In this document: piece by piece, positions 12,291 through 24,207 of the stretch
Numbering within the stretch: position 1 is the stretch's first letter
How the letters are laid out: each line of letters begins with the position of its first letter
Origin: Saccopteryx bilineata
Lineage: Eukaryota > Chordata > Mammalia > Chiroptera > Emballonuridae
Assembly: GCF_036850765.1 (NCBI RefSeq)
Contig: NC_089501.1
Coordinates: 13,616,997-13,680,996 of the forward strand
Direction: 5' to 3'
Length of the DNA stretch: 64,000 nucleotides
Translations under genes and position numbers: made by a program
Notes under the pieces: model-generated
Database searches by the model: none
Seen by the model: only the letters and a program-made list of their open reading frames with translations
What the model was told of the DNA's origin: nothing

Positions 12291-13184
12291 AAAGAAATTT
12301 CACTTCACATTATTGTAAACAGCTAACTGAAAAGACAAGATATGCAAATTGTTCATACTTTCTAATGCAACAATTATTTATTTATTTCATTCAAATGTAA
12401 ATAACATATGTATCAGGAAAAATATTCTACATATAATGCCATATTCATTTAGCAGGATTCATTAATTGTGGAAATGGAGAAAATATCAAACTATCCCATA
12501 TCCTTTTTTACAAGGAGCTGGAGAATGACCTAGCGACTTACTGGTGTTAGTTAGCCTTCTTATTCTTCAAAGTAGAGAAGACAGAACTAGTGCCCAGGTA
12601 TTGTTTAAGAGCGTGTAGTGCTGAGCAAACAAACAGAGAAAGTGATGGATAGTTCTTGGAGCATTTTCCCAACAGGGTGTTCTCAAGGGGATGGCATTGT
12701 TCCCTGTCTCCTTGATCTGCTTACTTCCTCCTGTGAGCAGGCTCATGTGTTTACCCTAGTATGCTGAATATAACATTATTATTCATGATTTATATGTGTC
12801 ATGGAACAAGAAAACCAAACCAGGGAAGCACTGCTAAGACTGAGAGATTGTGCTCACATTCTCAATTCTCAACCTGCCTTCCCTACCCCTCCCTCCTCCT
12901 TCCTTGAACTTTCTCCTCCACACTGCCTTTCTTATTGAGCCAATACTAAATCATACTCAGTCTGAAAGCATCCTTTATTACATCTCTAAGATTTTAGACT
13001 ATGGCTGGGACACATCTTCTCTCATGTCTTCTACAAGCTAATTTTCCTTGTCTTGATGTGAGAAATTTATAATATATGACACAATATTGATAAAATTTAT
13101 TTTAGGTGATTCCCTGGTTCTTAAGTAAGTATTTGCATATATCACATGTATTTCGGGTATTTCTGTTGCAGATAGTACAACTTC
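12291..13184. other. Intergenic, nothing recognised
   Basis: No gene or repeat that I can name. Confidence 0.5.
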
Positions 13185-13197
13185 AAGAAATACTGTT

Positions 13198-13589
13198 GGC
13201 CCTGGCCGGTTGGCTCAGCGGTAAAGTGTTGGCCTGACGTGCGGGGGACCCGGGTTCGATTCCTGGCCAGGGCACATAGGAGAAGCGCCCATCTGCTTCT
13301 CCACCCCCCCTCTTCCTCTCTGTCTCTCTCTTCCCCTCCCGCAGCCAAGGCTCCATTGGAGCAAAGATGGCCCGGGTGCTGGGGATGGCTCCTTGGCCTC
13401 TGCCCCAGGCGCTAGAGTGGCTTTGGTCGAGGCAGAGCGACGCCCCGGAGGGGCAGAACATCGCCCCCTGGTGGGCAGAGCTTTGCCCCATGGTGGGCGT
13501 GCCGGGTGGGTCCCGGTCGGGCGCATGCGGGAGTCTGTCTGACTGTCTCTCCCCATTTCCAGCTTCAGAAAAATACAAAAAAAAAAAAA
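13198..13589 (+). mobile_element. Bat tRNA-derived SINE, type A, full length
   Basis: Begins GGCCCTGGCCGGTTGGCTCA (A-box region), with B-box GGTTCGATTCC at about 13253, and ends in a run of A. The target duplication AAGAAATACTGTT flanks it exactly (13185-13197 and 13590-13602). The perfect duplication and pure A tail argue for a recent insertion. Confidence 0.97.
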
Positions 13590-13602
13590 AAGAAATACTG
13601 TT

Positions 13603-15265
13603 TTAACCCTTGCATTAGGTATAAAAAACTATCTTTTCTTTTGTTCTAATGTTTACTTACTACATTATTCCATAGTTATTTATCCTCTATTGGCACCCAA
13701 AAGCGATCTGTTGTGGAAAGAGTAGCATTTACCCAGCTCTTCCAATTGATAAATTGTTCAGTAGCGATGATATATTGGGCTCAAAGCTATCAAACAGAAT
13801 GAGAGATGAGGAATAAATGCATTGTACACACAGTCTTAGAACCACAGCCTGGAGTTAGGAGGCATGGTCATCCATCATATTCAGTGACAAGTTATAAAAC
13901 TAGTGATTTAAGCAAAACTAATCTTATTTAGCTTGAGGAAATTGCATGAGTTCTAAAAAGAGTTATTGATTTCAACATTATATTTAAAAGGCAATGTATT
14001 CATCAAAATTACTAATGATTATTAGTCAACTTATTATATACAGCCAAATGATTACAATCAACATATTCACAAGTCAATTTTATAAAATACAAAAGATTGG
14101 AAGTCTGAGAAAAAATACAAGCTACAGTCTTCAATATTCAAGGAACTAAGAAACGGAACCATGTTCTCCCAACTGTACAATGATATACAGTGTGGTACAC
14201 TGAGGAAAAACACATTTTGTAGCCAGCTATTGATTGCAGAAAATAAGGGCAAATTATTATGTTATGCATGCTGCCTTTAATTTTAAATGATCTAATTTAT
14301 TTTATATTGTTTATGATGGTAGATAAAACATGACTCACAAGCAGTGTGTCTGTTATTTTTCATTATTGCCTCATTATAACAGGAATATTAGGACTAAAAA
14401 GCATTATGTTTTTGTCCATTTCTCCCTAATGAACCCTGATACGACATGAAGCAGTTTATTGTCTTCGTCGTTTAGACTACACATTATGCTAGAAAAAATA
14501 GTATATTTTGTTACATAATATGTTTTCTGAAATAATATGCACCTCAGCCAAAGGCCACTAGGAAGTTAGGTGTTATATATAATACTGTAAATAAAATGTT
14601 CAAAAATAAAGAAGAGAGTAGCCTTTAAATGTGCTTAATTTATTTGGAGGGTTAAGGCTTCAGACTTGGAATATCTTATTCTGTTTATACCCATAGTATG
14701 TATTTCTTTGTGGACACCACATTTCCAAGAAGCACCTGCAAAAGTCTCTGGAATTAGAGATAGAAGGAAATATATAACTCAGAAAATTATATGCCACCTA
14801 TGTGTAGAAACTCTTTGGAGCTATTTTAGGGTGACTGGGCATCCCACATGTTTCCCTCAAATGGGATATATTTGTGTATCTTTGCATGTGTAAACTTACT
14901 TGTGTGAATTCCTTAAAAAGTTAAATAGAAAATAAAGTACATGTAGTCTACATATATACATAGACTTATAAGGTAACAATTATTTTTCACTTGGTGATTT
15001 TGTATATATTATTGCATTTAATATTTATATGAACCCTTTGAAGGAAGTTATATTATTCAAAATTTCCCTCACCTTATGTTCTATTATTCTTCACCTAAAG
15101 ACACACGAATGACAATAAGAAAACCCATCAGAAATAAAAAATTGCTTCGCACGTGTTCTCCAAAATAATTACTTTTCTCACTTGCTATTGCTATTCTGAT
15201 GTCCCTAAAAGTTCAACCAACCTTTTGTGATATGCAAGGCTATCACCAATTCATTACTGCATCAG
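13603..15265. other. Intergenic, nothing recognised
   Basis: AT-rich sequence with no gene or repeat that I can name. Confidence 0.5.
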
Positions 15266-15735
15266 TTAATTTTTGCTATGTAACAAACCACCCTGGATTT
15301 TAGTGGCTTAAAACAACAATCATTTGTTACTGCATAATTCTATGGGGTCAGCAATTTGGGTTGAGCTCAGCTGGGCTGGGTTTTACCGGGAATACCTCAC
15401 AAAGCCACACTCAGCTAGCAGGTCAGCTTAAGTCTTGTATTTCAGAGTGGCTTCATTTACATCATTCACATGTCTGGCAGTTGGTACTAGCTATTGATTA
15501 ATTCTACCTGTCAGCTGAGTCTTCAGCAATCTAGACCAGGCTTGGCCACATAGTGGCAATCTCAGGTTTTCCAGCATCAGCAAAACAAGTGAAGCCCAAG
15601 AGTATAAGTACATTTCATGCCTCTGCTTGCATGCTTGCTAGTAATCAAGTTCAGAGACAATATAGGAGGGGATTACCTGAAGACATGGGTGTAGGATGCC
15701 TAAATCATTGGGGACCATTACTGCAAAAAAATCTA
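15266..15735 (-). repeat. MLT1-type MaLR LTR, antisense
   Basis: The antisense of the LTR end is visible: TTGCTATGTAACAAACCACC and TAGTGGCTTAAAACAACAAT, then GAGCTCAGCTGGGCTGGG, as in MLT1-family LTRs read backwards. Confidence 0.7.
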
Positions 15736-15739
15736 TCAC

Positions 15740-16260
15740 AATCATTATGTATGCATCCTCAATGTGTTCTCGAATCACTCTTCTTTTTGCCTTCATTGCC
15801 ATTACCCAAGTTCAAACCTTCATTTTATCATTTGGTTTTTCTAGCTTTCCTCCTCCACTCATTTTTCTTCTTAAACCTCCCTAGATGATTTGTTATTGTT
15901 AATTATTATAAAGTACACATTCCTTAATTTGAACAAGCCCCTTAAGATCCAGCATGTACCACAATGGCCTTTAACATTCAACCATACCCAGCTACTGACT
16001 TTTCCAACCAGCCGTGCTCTTTCTTGCCTCTGTTCTTCTGTACATTCTATTCCTTTTGTCTTCCACCCTTGAATGCATACCAATCCTTCCAGACTAGTTC
16101 AAATGTTACACTCTCTATGAAGCCTTCTGCCTGCCCTCCTTGGACTCAGGCTGCCCTCGCCTATGTTAACCAATCTTGCCTCTTTGCTCTTAGGGCATTT
16201 TGTGCATACTGTAATTATAGTAATTCCCATGTTGTAGTCAAACATATCTTCCTCTTCTAG
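15740..16260 (+). repeat. L2 fragment
   Basis: Contains AGTTCAAATGTTACACTCTC followed by ATGAAGCCTTCTGCCTGCCC, and TTGCTCTTAGGGCATTTTGT, in L2 3' order. Confidence 0.65.
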
Positions 16261-17879
16261 TAGGTAAAGAAGAGTAAAGGGAAAAAAAAATCATGTCTAA
16301 TTTATTTTTGAATCTCCAGGTCATGATAATTTAATTTTAGTTGAATGAAGAAGAGAATTGAGGGCTTCTATCACTTTTCATTCATTTTCATAACAAATAT
16401 TTACTATCTGCTATGTACAGCTGCTGTTTAACATATATATAATACATATAATATTTATATAGTTAATATTGATTTTGATTTGCAAGTTCTAGTTTTGCTA
16501 TTTACTATATGTATTTATTATAACTTATAGAAGAAGCAGTTCTCAAATACATATAAAACAATATATTATTTACATTCATACATAAGATTAACTTAATCTA
16601 TTTTCTTTCTTCACTATTGCAAACCTACAATTACTTTTATATTAATCTAAAAAAGACCATTAAGCTATTTTTTATTGGAAATGGAGAGAGAGGTAAGTGG
16701 TTATTTGTATGTAAAAGACAAAGGTGACTGGGACACTGGATGTCAAGTTTGAACAAAAGAACTTTCAATAAAAACTAGAGTAACTTTAACTAAAGAAATA
16801 AATATTAAAATATTTTAAGTGTACTTTTTCCATGTTTAACAATGATATCATAATAAAAACATATATTTACCTAGCTTTAAATGATCTTGTCTGTACATTT
16901 GCTTTCCTAGAATTATCAAAATATCATCTATTTAAAAAAAAACTTTTTTTTACCTCAAATTTTACTGAGGATAAAATAACTTATTCTGCTTTCAAAACTT
17001 TATTTTGAAACAATTTTAATCTAGAGAAAAGTAATAAGATTAACTAACCAGCACCTATGTACTTTCTCTCCTGGAATATTTATTTTTCTAAATGACATAT
17101 CAAACACATTAGCACCCATCACTCTTAGGGTTTATATAACGAAAAATGACAAGACAAGAAGAGTATCTCATCACAACCCTAAGAAAATCTAATGAAATGT
17201 CTAGACATCTAAATGAGTTTCAGCAGCATCCTTTCAATAGATACACTTCTGGTTTAGGGCTGAGTTATTAGCTTTGGACCCTAATTCAAGCTGAAACTCC
17301 TTTCTAAGCTTAAGACAGAGCCCATCTTTGTAATGATGGTGATAAAAAAATGTTATTCTTGAAACTATGTGGTAACTGTTTGGCAATGACTGTAGTAGGT
17401 TCTGGTGCAGGGTCAGAGCTACCAGTTGAGCAGTTATTTTACATAGGAAGTGCTTCTTATTTTCCTTGATAGTCCTTAAAGACTTTTCCATTCCATGTAA
17501 AACCTGTTCATTTGTCACCAGGCAACGCCAATTCTTCCTTTAAGTAACATTAGTACCTGCCATTCACTCCATTTCCAACTGCACACTCCCTCTCTTTCCT
17601 GGCCTTGATCACTGTCATAGCTTAGCTTGCTAGAAAATCTGGCTATAGCTTGCTAGAAAATCCTTTCCCTGGATTTTCTCTAAATTAATTTACCTTTTAC
17701 ATTGATTTGCAATTGTGATAAAATGGGTTTTCTGCCCACATGGAGACTGAAGTCATCAACTTGGTCTCTTAAGTTCTAATCTACTGGATATATATATTTT
17801 TTCTTTCTCTCTCAACTGTCTCAATCTTCTAATCCATTTCCTGACTTTTCTTTTTCTTTCTTTCTCCTCTTTGTTCTCT
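16261..17879. other. Intergenic, nothing recognised
   Basis: No coding signal or named repeat. A short direct repeat, AGCTTGCTAGAAAATC, occurs twice near 17624 and 17647. Confidence 0.5.
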
Positions 17880-17977
17880 GTTTCTCATTACTTCTCATCC
17901 TAAATGCAATAAGGACAAAAGAAAATTTGTTTCTCATTACTTCTCATCCTAAATGCAATAAGGACAAAAGAAAATTT
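17880..17977. repeat. Exact 49-bp tandem duplication
   Basis: The 49-base unit at 17880-17928 is repeated without change at 17929-17977. It is not part of any repeat that I recognise. Confidence 0.95.
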
Positions 17978-18522
17978 AACATGGCACAACAAAGATTGAA
18001 GGATGAAAAAATTAGATTTGAAGAAGTAATGGAATAGAAATATAATTAGTTGAAATTTACAGGACAAAAGTAAAACTGATCGCTCCTATTTTATGAATTA
18101 GACTGTGATGTGTTCAAACTTTGTAAATTACCTTCGAAACAGTCTTGAACTAAGAAGTAAGTCTTATCTGGTAAAAATGCAGCAGAGTTTTAAAGTTCTT
18201 TCTTAATAAAGACCTTGCATATTTAAAATTTTCTTTATTGAGATAAAATACACCATTTTAACCATTTCAAAGTGCATAATTAAGTGATTTTTAGCATATT
18301 TACAATATTGTGCAACAATCACTACTAATTCCAGAGCATTTTTATTACCCAAAAATGAAGCCCCACATTCATTAAACAGTCCCCCTCCATTACCTCATAA
18401 CTCCAGCCTCTGGCAATCATTGACCTACTTTCTGTTGTTATAGATTTGTTTATCCTGAACATTTCATATAAACGAAATTATATAATACGAGATCTTTTAT
18501 ATTTGACTTCATTCACTTAGCA

Positions 18523-19563
18523 CAGGGGTTGGGAAACTTTTTGGCTGAGAGAGCTATGAACACCACATATTTTAAAATGTAATTCCATGAAAGCCATACA
18601 ACAACCCGTGTACTTTATGCATTATCCAATAAAAATTTGGTGTTGTCCCAGGGACAGCTGTGATTGGCTCCCACCACCCGTAACCATGAACATAAGCGGT
18701 AGGAAATGAATGGATTGTAACACATGAGAATGTTTTTTATATATATAAATAAATAAATTTATAAATAAATTTTTATTATAATGGGGTGACATCAATAAAT
18801 CAGGGTATATATATTCAAAGAAAACATTTCCAGGTTATCTTGTCATTTAGTTCTGTTGCATACCCATCACCCAGAGAGAGATCGTCCTCCCCCTCCCCCT
18901 CCCCCTCTCCCTCCTACCCTCCCCCCACCCCCCATAACCACCCCGCTCCTGTCCATGTCTCTTTGTCTCGTTTTTATGTCCCACCAATGTATGGAATCCT
19001 GCAGTTCTTGTTTTTTTCTGATTCACTTATTTCACTCCGCATACTGTTACCAAGATTCCACCATTCTGCTGTAAGTGATCTGATGTCATCATTTCTTCTA
19101 GCTGAATAGTATACCATGGTGTATATGTGCCCAATCTTCTTTATCCAGTCTTCTATTTTTTTTTACAGTGATTAAAAGCCTTTAGGCAAACTCTTGGCCA
19201 ATACAGCAAGAATCCATAAAAGAGTAGTGTCCTTAACATGTTCACCAAGTCCAAGTTGGCCCCATCACCATGCCAAATCCCTGAAAAATGCAACCCAACC
19301 ACAGTTCAGTCTGTTAGAAGCTGTCACAGGGAGCAGGAGTCCAGAAAAGTCCACATCCAGGAAAAGTCCTCATGGCACTGGAATTGTTGTCACCATTCTA
19401 TACTTTGCAGCTCATGTCCAAGTCCCAATGACCGCTGCTTCTAGCTGGTAATGATTCAATTTTTAACATTATTATTTTTTCTTATTAAAGATTTGTCTGC
19501 GAGCCAGATGCAGCCATCAAAAGAGCCACATCTGGCTCGCAAGCCATAGGTTCCCGACCCCTG
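18523..19563. mobile_element. hAT-type DNA transposon, nonautonomous, with nested insert
   Basis: The left end CAGGGGTTGGGAAACT and the reverse complement of the right end, CAGGGGTCGGGAACCT, form terminal inverted repeats. They are flanked by 8-bp target copies ACTTAGCA (18515-18522) and TCTTAGCA (19564-19571), one mismatch apart, which is the hAT signature. The subterminal sequence GAGCCAGATGCAGCCAT / ATCTGGCTCGCAAGCC is rich in short palindromes. No transposase frame is present. The middle is occupied by an L1-tailed insert. Confidence 0.9.
18745..19445 (-). mobile_element. L1-tailed retro-insert inside the hAT element
   Basis: From about 18745 to 19157 the sequence is the antisense of a bat L1 3' end: an A/T tail, GGGGTGACATCAATAAATCA, a C-rich block, then the end of ORF2 coding sequence. 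At about 19158 L1 similarity stops within the TCTTCTATT phrase. It is followed by roughly 280 bp (19166-19445) that is not L1. I could not fix the target duplication. The non-L1 part may be the 5' portion of a nonautonomous L1-driven family or a separate insertion. Confidence 0.6.
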
Positions 19564-20594
19564 TCTTAGCATAATATTTTCAAGGTTCGCCCATATTGTA
19601 GCATGTATCAGTGTTTCATTATTTTTTATAGTTAGATACTACTCCTTTTTGTGGTTATACCACATTGTATTTATCTATTCAACAATTGATGGATATATGG
19701 GTTGTATTTACTTTGACTATTATGCATAATGCTGCTATAAGCATTTGTATGCAAGTTTTTATGTGAACATATGTTTTCAGTTCTGTTGGTTATATACTCA
19801 GGAATGTAATTAATGAGTCATATGAAAGTTTTATATTTAATTTGTAAGGAACTGCCAAACTGCACCATTTTACATTTCCACCAGCACTGTATAAAGTTTC
19901 TATTTTCTCCATATTGTCACCAAGACTTATTTTCTCTTTCTTTATTTAAAATTATAAACCATAGTGGGAGTGAATTTCTATCTTACTGTGGTTTTGCATT
20001 GCATTTCCTTGAAGCAAATGATATTGGGCATCTTTCCATGTGCTTATTGGTCATTTGTTTATTCTCTTTGGATAAATATCTATTCAAATATTTTGCTCAT
20101 TTTTAAATTGGACTGTTTTCTTTTTATTGTTAAATTATAAGAATTCCTTATTTTTTCCAGTTAAAGACCCTTATCAGAGAGCTGATTTTCAAATATTCTG
20201 TCATTCTGTGTAGTGTTTTTCCATTTTCTCAATAGTGTCCTTTGATGCACACATTTTAATGGTGCTCAATTTATTTGTTTTTTGTTTATACTTTTAGTAT
20301 CATATTTAAGAAATATTTATCTAATCCAAGGTCATGAGAAAATTTTTTTTTAATAATAATTTTATTTTTTTAATGGGGTGACATCAATAAATCAGGATAC
20401 ATATATTCAAAGATAACAAGTCCAGGTTATCTTGTCGTTCAATTATGTTGCATACCCATCACCCAAAGTCAGATTGTCCTCTGTCACCTTCTATCTTGTT
20501 TTCTTTGTGCCCCTCCCCCTCCCCCTTTCCCTCTCCCATTCCCCCCTCCCCCCCGTAACCACCACACTCTTATCAATATCTCTTAGTTTCACTT

Positions 20595-23500
20595 TTATGT
20601 CCCACCTATGTATGGAATAATGCAGTTCCTGGTTTTTTCTGATTTACTTATTTCGCTTCGTATCGTGTTATCAAGATCCCACCATTTTGCTGTAAATGTT
20701 CCAATGTCATCATTTCTTATGGCTGAGTAGTATTCCATAGTGTATATGTGCCACATCTTCTTTATCCAGTCATCTATTGATGGACTTTTTGGTTGTTTCC
20801 ATGTCCTGGCCACTGTGAACAATGCTGCAATAAACATGGGGCTGCATGTGTCTTTACGTATCAATGTTTCTGAGTTTTGGGGGTATATACCCAGTAGAGG
20901 GATTGCTGGGTCATAAGGTAGTTCTATTTTCAGTTTTTTGAGGAACCACCATACTTTCTTCCATAATGGTTGTACTACTTTACATTCCCACCAAGAGTGT
21001 ATGAGGGTTCCTTTTTCTCCACAGCCTCCCAACATTTGCTATTACCTGTCTTGCTAATAATAGCTAATCGAACAGGTGTGAAGTGGTATCTCATTGCAGT
21101 TTTGATTTGCATTTCTCTAATAGCTAAAGAAGATGAGCATCTTTTCATATATCTGTTGGCCATTTGTATTTCTTCCTGGGAGAAGTGTCTGTTCATGTCC
21201 TCTTCCCATTTTTTTATTGGATTGTTTGTTTGTTGTTGAGTTTTATGAGTTCTTTGTATATCTTGGATATTAGGCCCTTATCTGAGCTGTTGTTTGAAAA
21301 TATCATTTCCCATTTAGTTGGCTTTCTGTTTATTTTGTTATCAGTTTCTCTTGCTGAGCAAAAACTTCTTAGTCTGATGTAGTCCCATTCATTAATTTTT
21401 GCCTTCACTTCTCTTGCCTGTGGAGTCAAATTCATAAAATGCTCTTTAAAACCCAGGTCCATGAGTTGAGTACCTATGTCTTCTTCTATGTACTTAATTG
21501 TTTCAGGTCTTATGTTTAGATCTTTTATCCATTTTGAGTTAATTTTTGTACAGGGGGACAAACTGTAGTCCAGTTTCATTCTTTTGCATGTGGCTTTCCA
21601 GTTTTCCCAGCACCATTTATTGAAGAGGCTTTCTTTTCTCCATTGTGTGTTGTTGGCCCCTTTATAAAAAATTATTTGACTATATATATGTGATTTTATT
21701 TCTGGACTTTCTATTCTGTTCCATTGGTCTGAGTGTCTATTTTTCTGCCAATACCATGCTGTTTTGATTGTCGTGGCCCTATAATATAGTTTGAAGTTAG
21801 GTATTGTAATGCCCCCAGCTTCATTCTTTTTCTTTAGGATTGCTTTGGCTATTCGGGGTTTTTTATAGTTCCATATAAATCTGATGATTTTTTGCTCCAT
21901 TTCTTTAAAAAATGTCATTGGAAGTTTGATGGGAATTGCATTAAATTTGTATATTGCTTTGGGTAATATAGTCATCTTGATTATATTTATTCTTCCTAGC
22001 CAAGAACAAGGTATATTCTTCCATCTCATTATATCTTTTTCGATTTCCCTTAACAATGGTTTATAGTTTTCATTATATAAGTCCTTTACATTCTTTGTTA
22101 TGTTTATTCCTAAGTATTTTATTTTTTTTGTTGCAATCGTGAAGGGGATTATTCTTTTGAGTTCGTTCTCAGTTGTTTCATTGTTGGCATATAGAAAGGC
22201 TATTGACTTCTGTATGTTAATTTTGTATCCTGCGACCTTACTGTATTGGCTTATTGTTTCTAGTAGTCTTTTTGTGGATTCTTTGGGGTTTTTGATGTAT
22301 AGGATCATATCATCTGCAAAAAGTGATACCTTTACTTCTTCTTTTTCAATATGGATGCCTTTTATTTCTTTGTCTTGTCTGATTGCTCTGGCTAGAACCT
22401 CTAGTACCACATTAAATAAGAGTGGAGAGAGTGGACAACCCTGTCTTGTTCCTGATTTAAGGGGGAAAGCCTTCAGTTTTGTGCCATTTAATATGATGTT
22501 AGCTGATGGTATATCATATATGGCCTTTATCATGTTGAGATATTTTCCTTCTATACCCATTTTGTTGAGAGTCTTAAAATAAAATTGTGTTGTATTTTAT
22601 CAAAAGCCTTTTCTGCGTCTATTGATAAGATCATGTGGTTTTTGTTCTTTGTTTTGTTGATATGGTGTATTACGTTAACCGTTTTACATATGTTGAACCA
22701 TCCTTGAGATTCTGGGATGAATCCCACTTGATCATGATGTATTATTTTTTTAATATGTTGTTGTATTCGATTTGCTAGTATTTTGTTTAGTATTTTAGCA
22801 TCTGTATTCATTAGAGATATTGGTCTGTAGTTTTCTTTTTTTGTGCCATCCTTGCCTGGTTTTGGTATGAGGGTTATGTTGGCCTCATAAAATGTGTTTG
22901 GAAGTATTGTTTCTTCTTCAATTTTTTGGAAGACTTTGAGTCGAATAGGAACCAAGTCTTCTTTGAATGTTTGATAAAATTCACTGGTATAGCCGTCAGG
23001 GCCTGGACTTTTATTTTTGGGGAGGTTTTTAATGGTTTTTTCTATTTCTTCTCTACTGATAGGTCTGTTTAGGCTTTCTGCTTCTTCTTGACTCAGTCTA
23101 GGAAGGTTGTATTTTTCTAGGAATTTATCCATTTCTTCTAGGTTGTTGAATTTAGTGGCATAAAGTTTTTCATAGTATTCTACAATAATTCTTTGTATAT
23201 CTACGGTGTCCATGGTGATTTCTCCTCTTTCATTTTGGATTTTGTTTATATGAGTTCTTTCTCTTTTTTTTCTCGGTAAGTCTTGCCAAGGGTTTGTCAA
23301 TTTTGTTGATCTTTTCTTTTCTTTTTTTTTTTTTTTTGCATTTTTCTGAAGCTGGAAACAGGGAGAGACAGTCAGACAGACTCCCGCAGGCGCCCGACCG
23401 GGATCCACCCGGCACGCCCACCAGGGGCGACGCTCTGCCCACCAGGGGGCGATGCTCTGCCCATCCTGGGCGTCGCCATGTTGCGACCCTCCTGGGTGTC

Positions 23501-23986
23501 GCCATGTTGCGACCAGAGCCACTCTAGCGCCTGGGGCAGAGGCCACAGAGCCATCCCTAGCGCCCGGGCCATCTTTGCTCTAATGGAGCCTTGGCTGCGG
23601 GAGGGGAAGAGAGAGACAGAGAGGAAGGCGCGGCGGAGGGGTGGAGAAGCAAATGGGCGCTTCTCCTATGTGCCCTGGCCGGGAATCAAACCCGGGTCCT
23701 CCGCACGCTAGGCCGACGCTCTACCGCTGAGCCAACCGGCCAGGGCAATTTTGTTGATCTTTTCAAAGAACCAGCTCCTTGTTCTATTAATTTTTTCTAT
23801 AGTTTTTCTGTTCTCTAATTCATTTATTTCTGCTCTGATTTTTATTATCTCCTTTCTTCGGCTGGTTTTGGGTTTTCTTCGTTTTTCTTTTTCTAGTTCC
23901 TTAAGGTGGGAAGTTAAGTGGTTCACTTGGGCTCTCTCTTGTTTGTTCATATATGCCTGAAGTGATATGAACTTCCCTCTTATCAC
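20595..23986 (-). pseudogene. L1 ORF2 remnant (reverse transcriptase and C-terminal domain)
   Basis: L1 ORF2 encodes the endonuclease/reverse transcriptase that makes target-primed cDNA copies. The frame here is broken. One open piece (22551 up to about 23317, before the SINE) carries the RT N-terminal motifs, including [14 protein letters not shown] and the NYRPISLMN and DAEKAFDKI blocks. The next piece (21214-22560) carries [14 protein letters not shown] and the catalytic FADD near 22309-22320. The C-terminal parts (20975-21196 and 20595-21035) are in different frames, with a frameshift in the cysteine-rich region. The frame also shifts near 22560-22590, and the SINE at 23317-23746 interrupts it. 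It cannot make a working enzyme. The first part (23764-23986) is the stretch between endonuclease and RT. Confidence 0.93.
23317..23746 (-). mobile_element. Bat tRNA-derived SINE, type A, nested in L1
   Basis: Head at the right (GGCCGGTTGGCTCAGCGGTA on the minus strand), T-run tail at the left. The 18-bp target duplication AATTTTGTTGATCTTTTC is exact (23299-23316 and 23747-23764) and is L1 sequence, so the SINE is younger than the L1. The segment around 23420-23515 is expanded, with repeats of the GGGGGCGATGCTCTGCCC and CGTCGCCATGTTGCGACC kind. Confidence 0.97.
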
Positions 23987-24207
23987 TGCTTTTGCTGCAT
24001 CCGGTCATGAGAAAATTTACACCCAGTTTCCTTCTAAGAGTTGTATAGTTTTAGCTCTTACATTTAATCTTTAATCCATTTTGAAGTAATTTTTGTATAT
24101 ATTATGACAGAAGGTTTCAGATTCATGTGGAATCTGAAATTCAGATTTGCATGTGGATATTCAATTCTTTCAGCATTGAAAAGACTATTCTTTTTTCCCT
24201 TTTTTTT

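Larger units (their letters stand above)
20346..24002 (-). mobile_element. Young 5'-truncated L1
   Basis: The element is antisense, with its tail as a T-rich run from 20346, then the 3' UTR and most of ORF2. It stops abruptly at 24002. A 16-bp target duplication, GGTCATGAGAAAATTT, lies at 20330-20345 and 24003-24018, so the insertion is intact at both ends but lacks the L1 5' UTR, ORF1 and the endonuclease part of ORF2. A type A SINE sits inside it at 23317-23746. It was inserted into the ancient L1 host. Confidence 0.95.

Noticed and set aside
13198..13275. tRNA-like A and B boxes as a tRNA gene (also in the other SINE heads)
   Set aside because: The tRNA-like part continues into the SINE body and A tail and is flanked by target duplications. 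The cloverleaf is degenerate.
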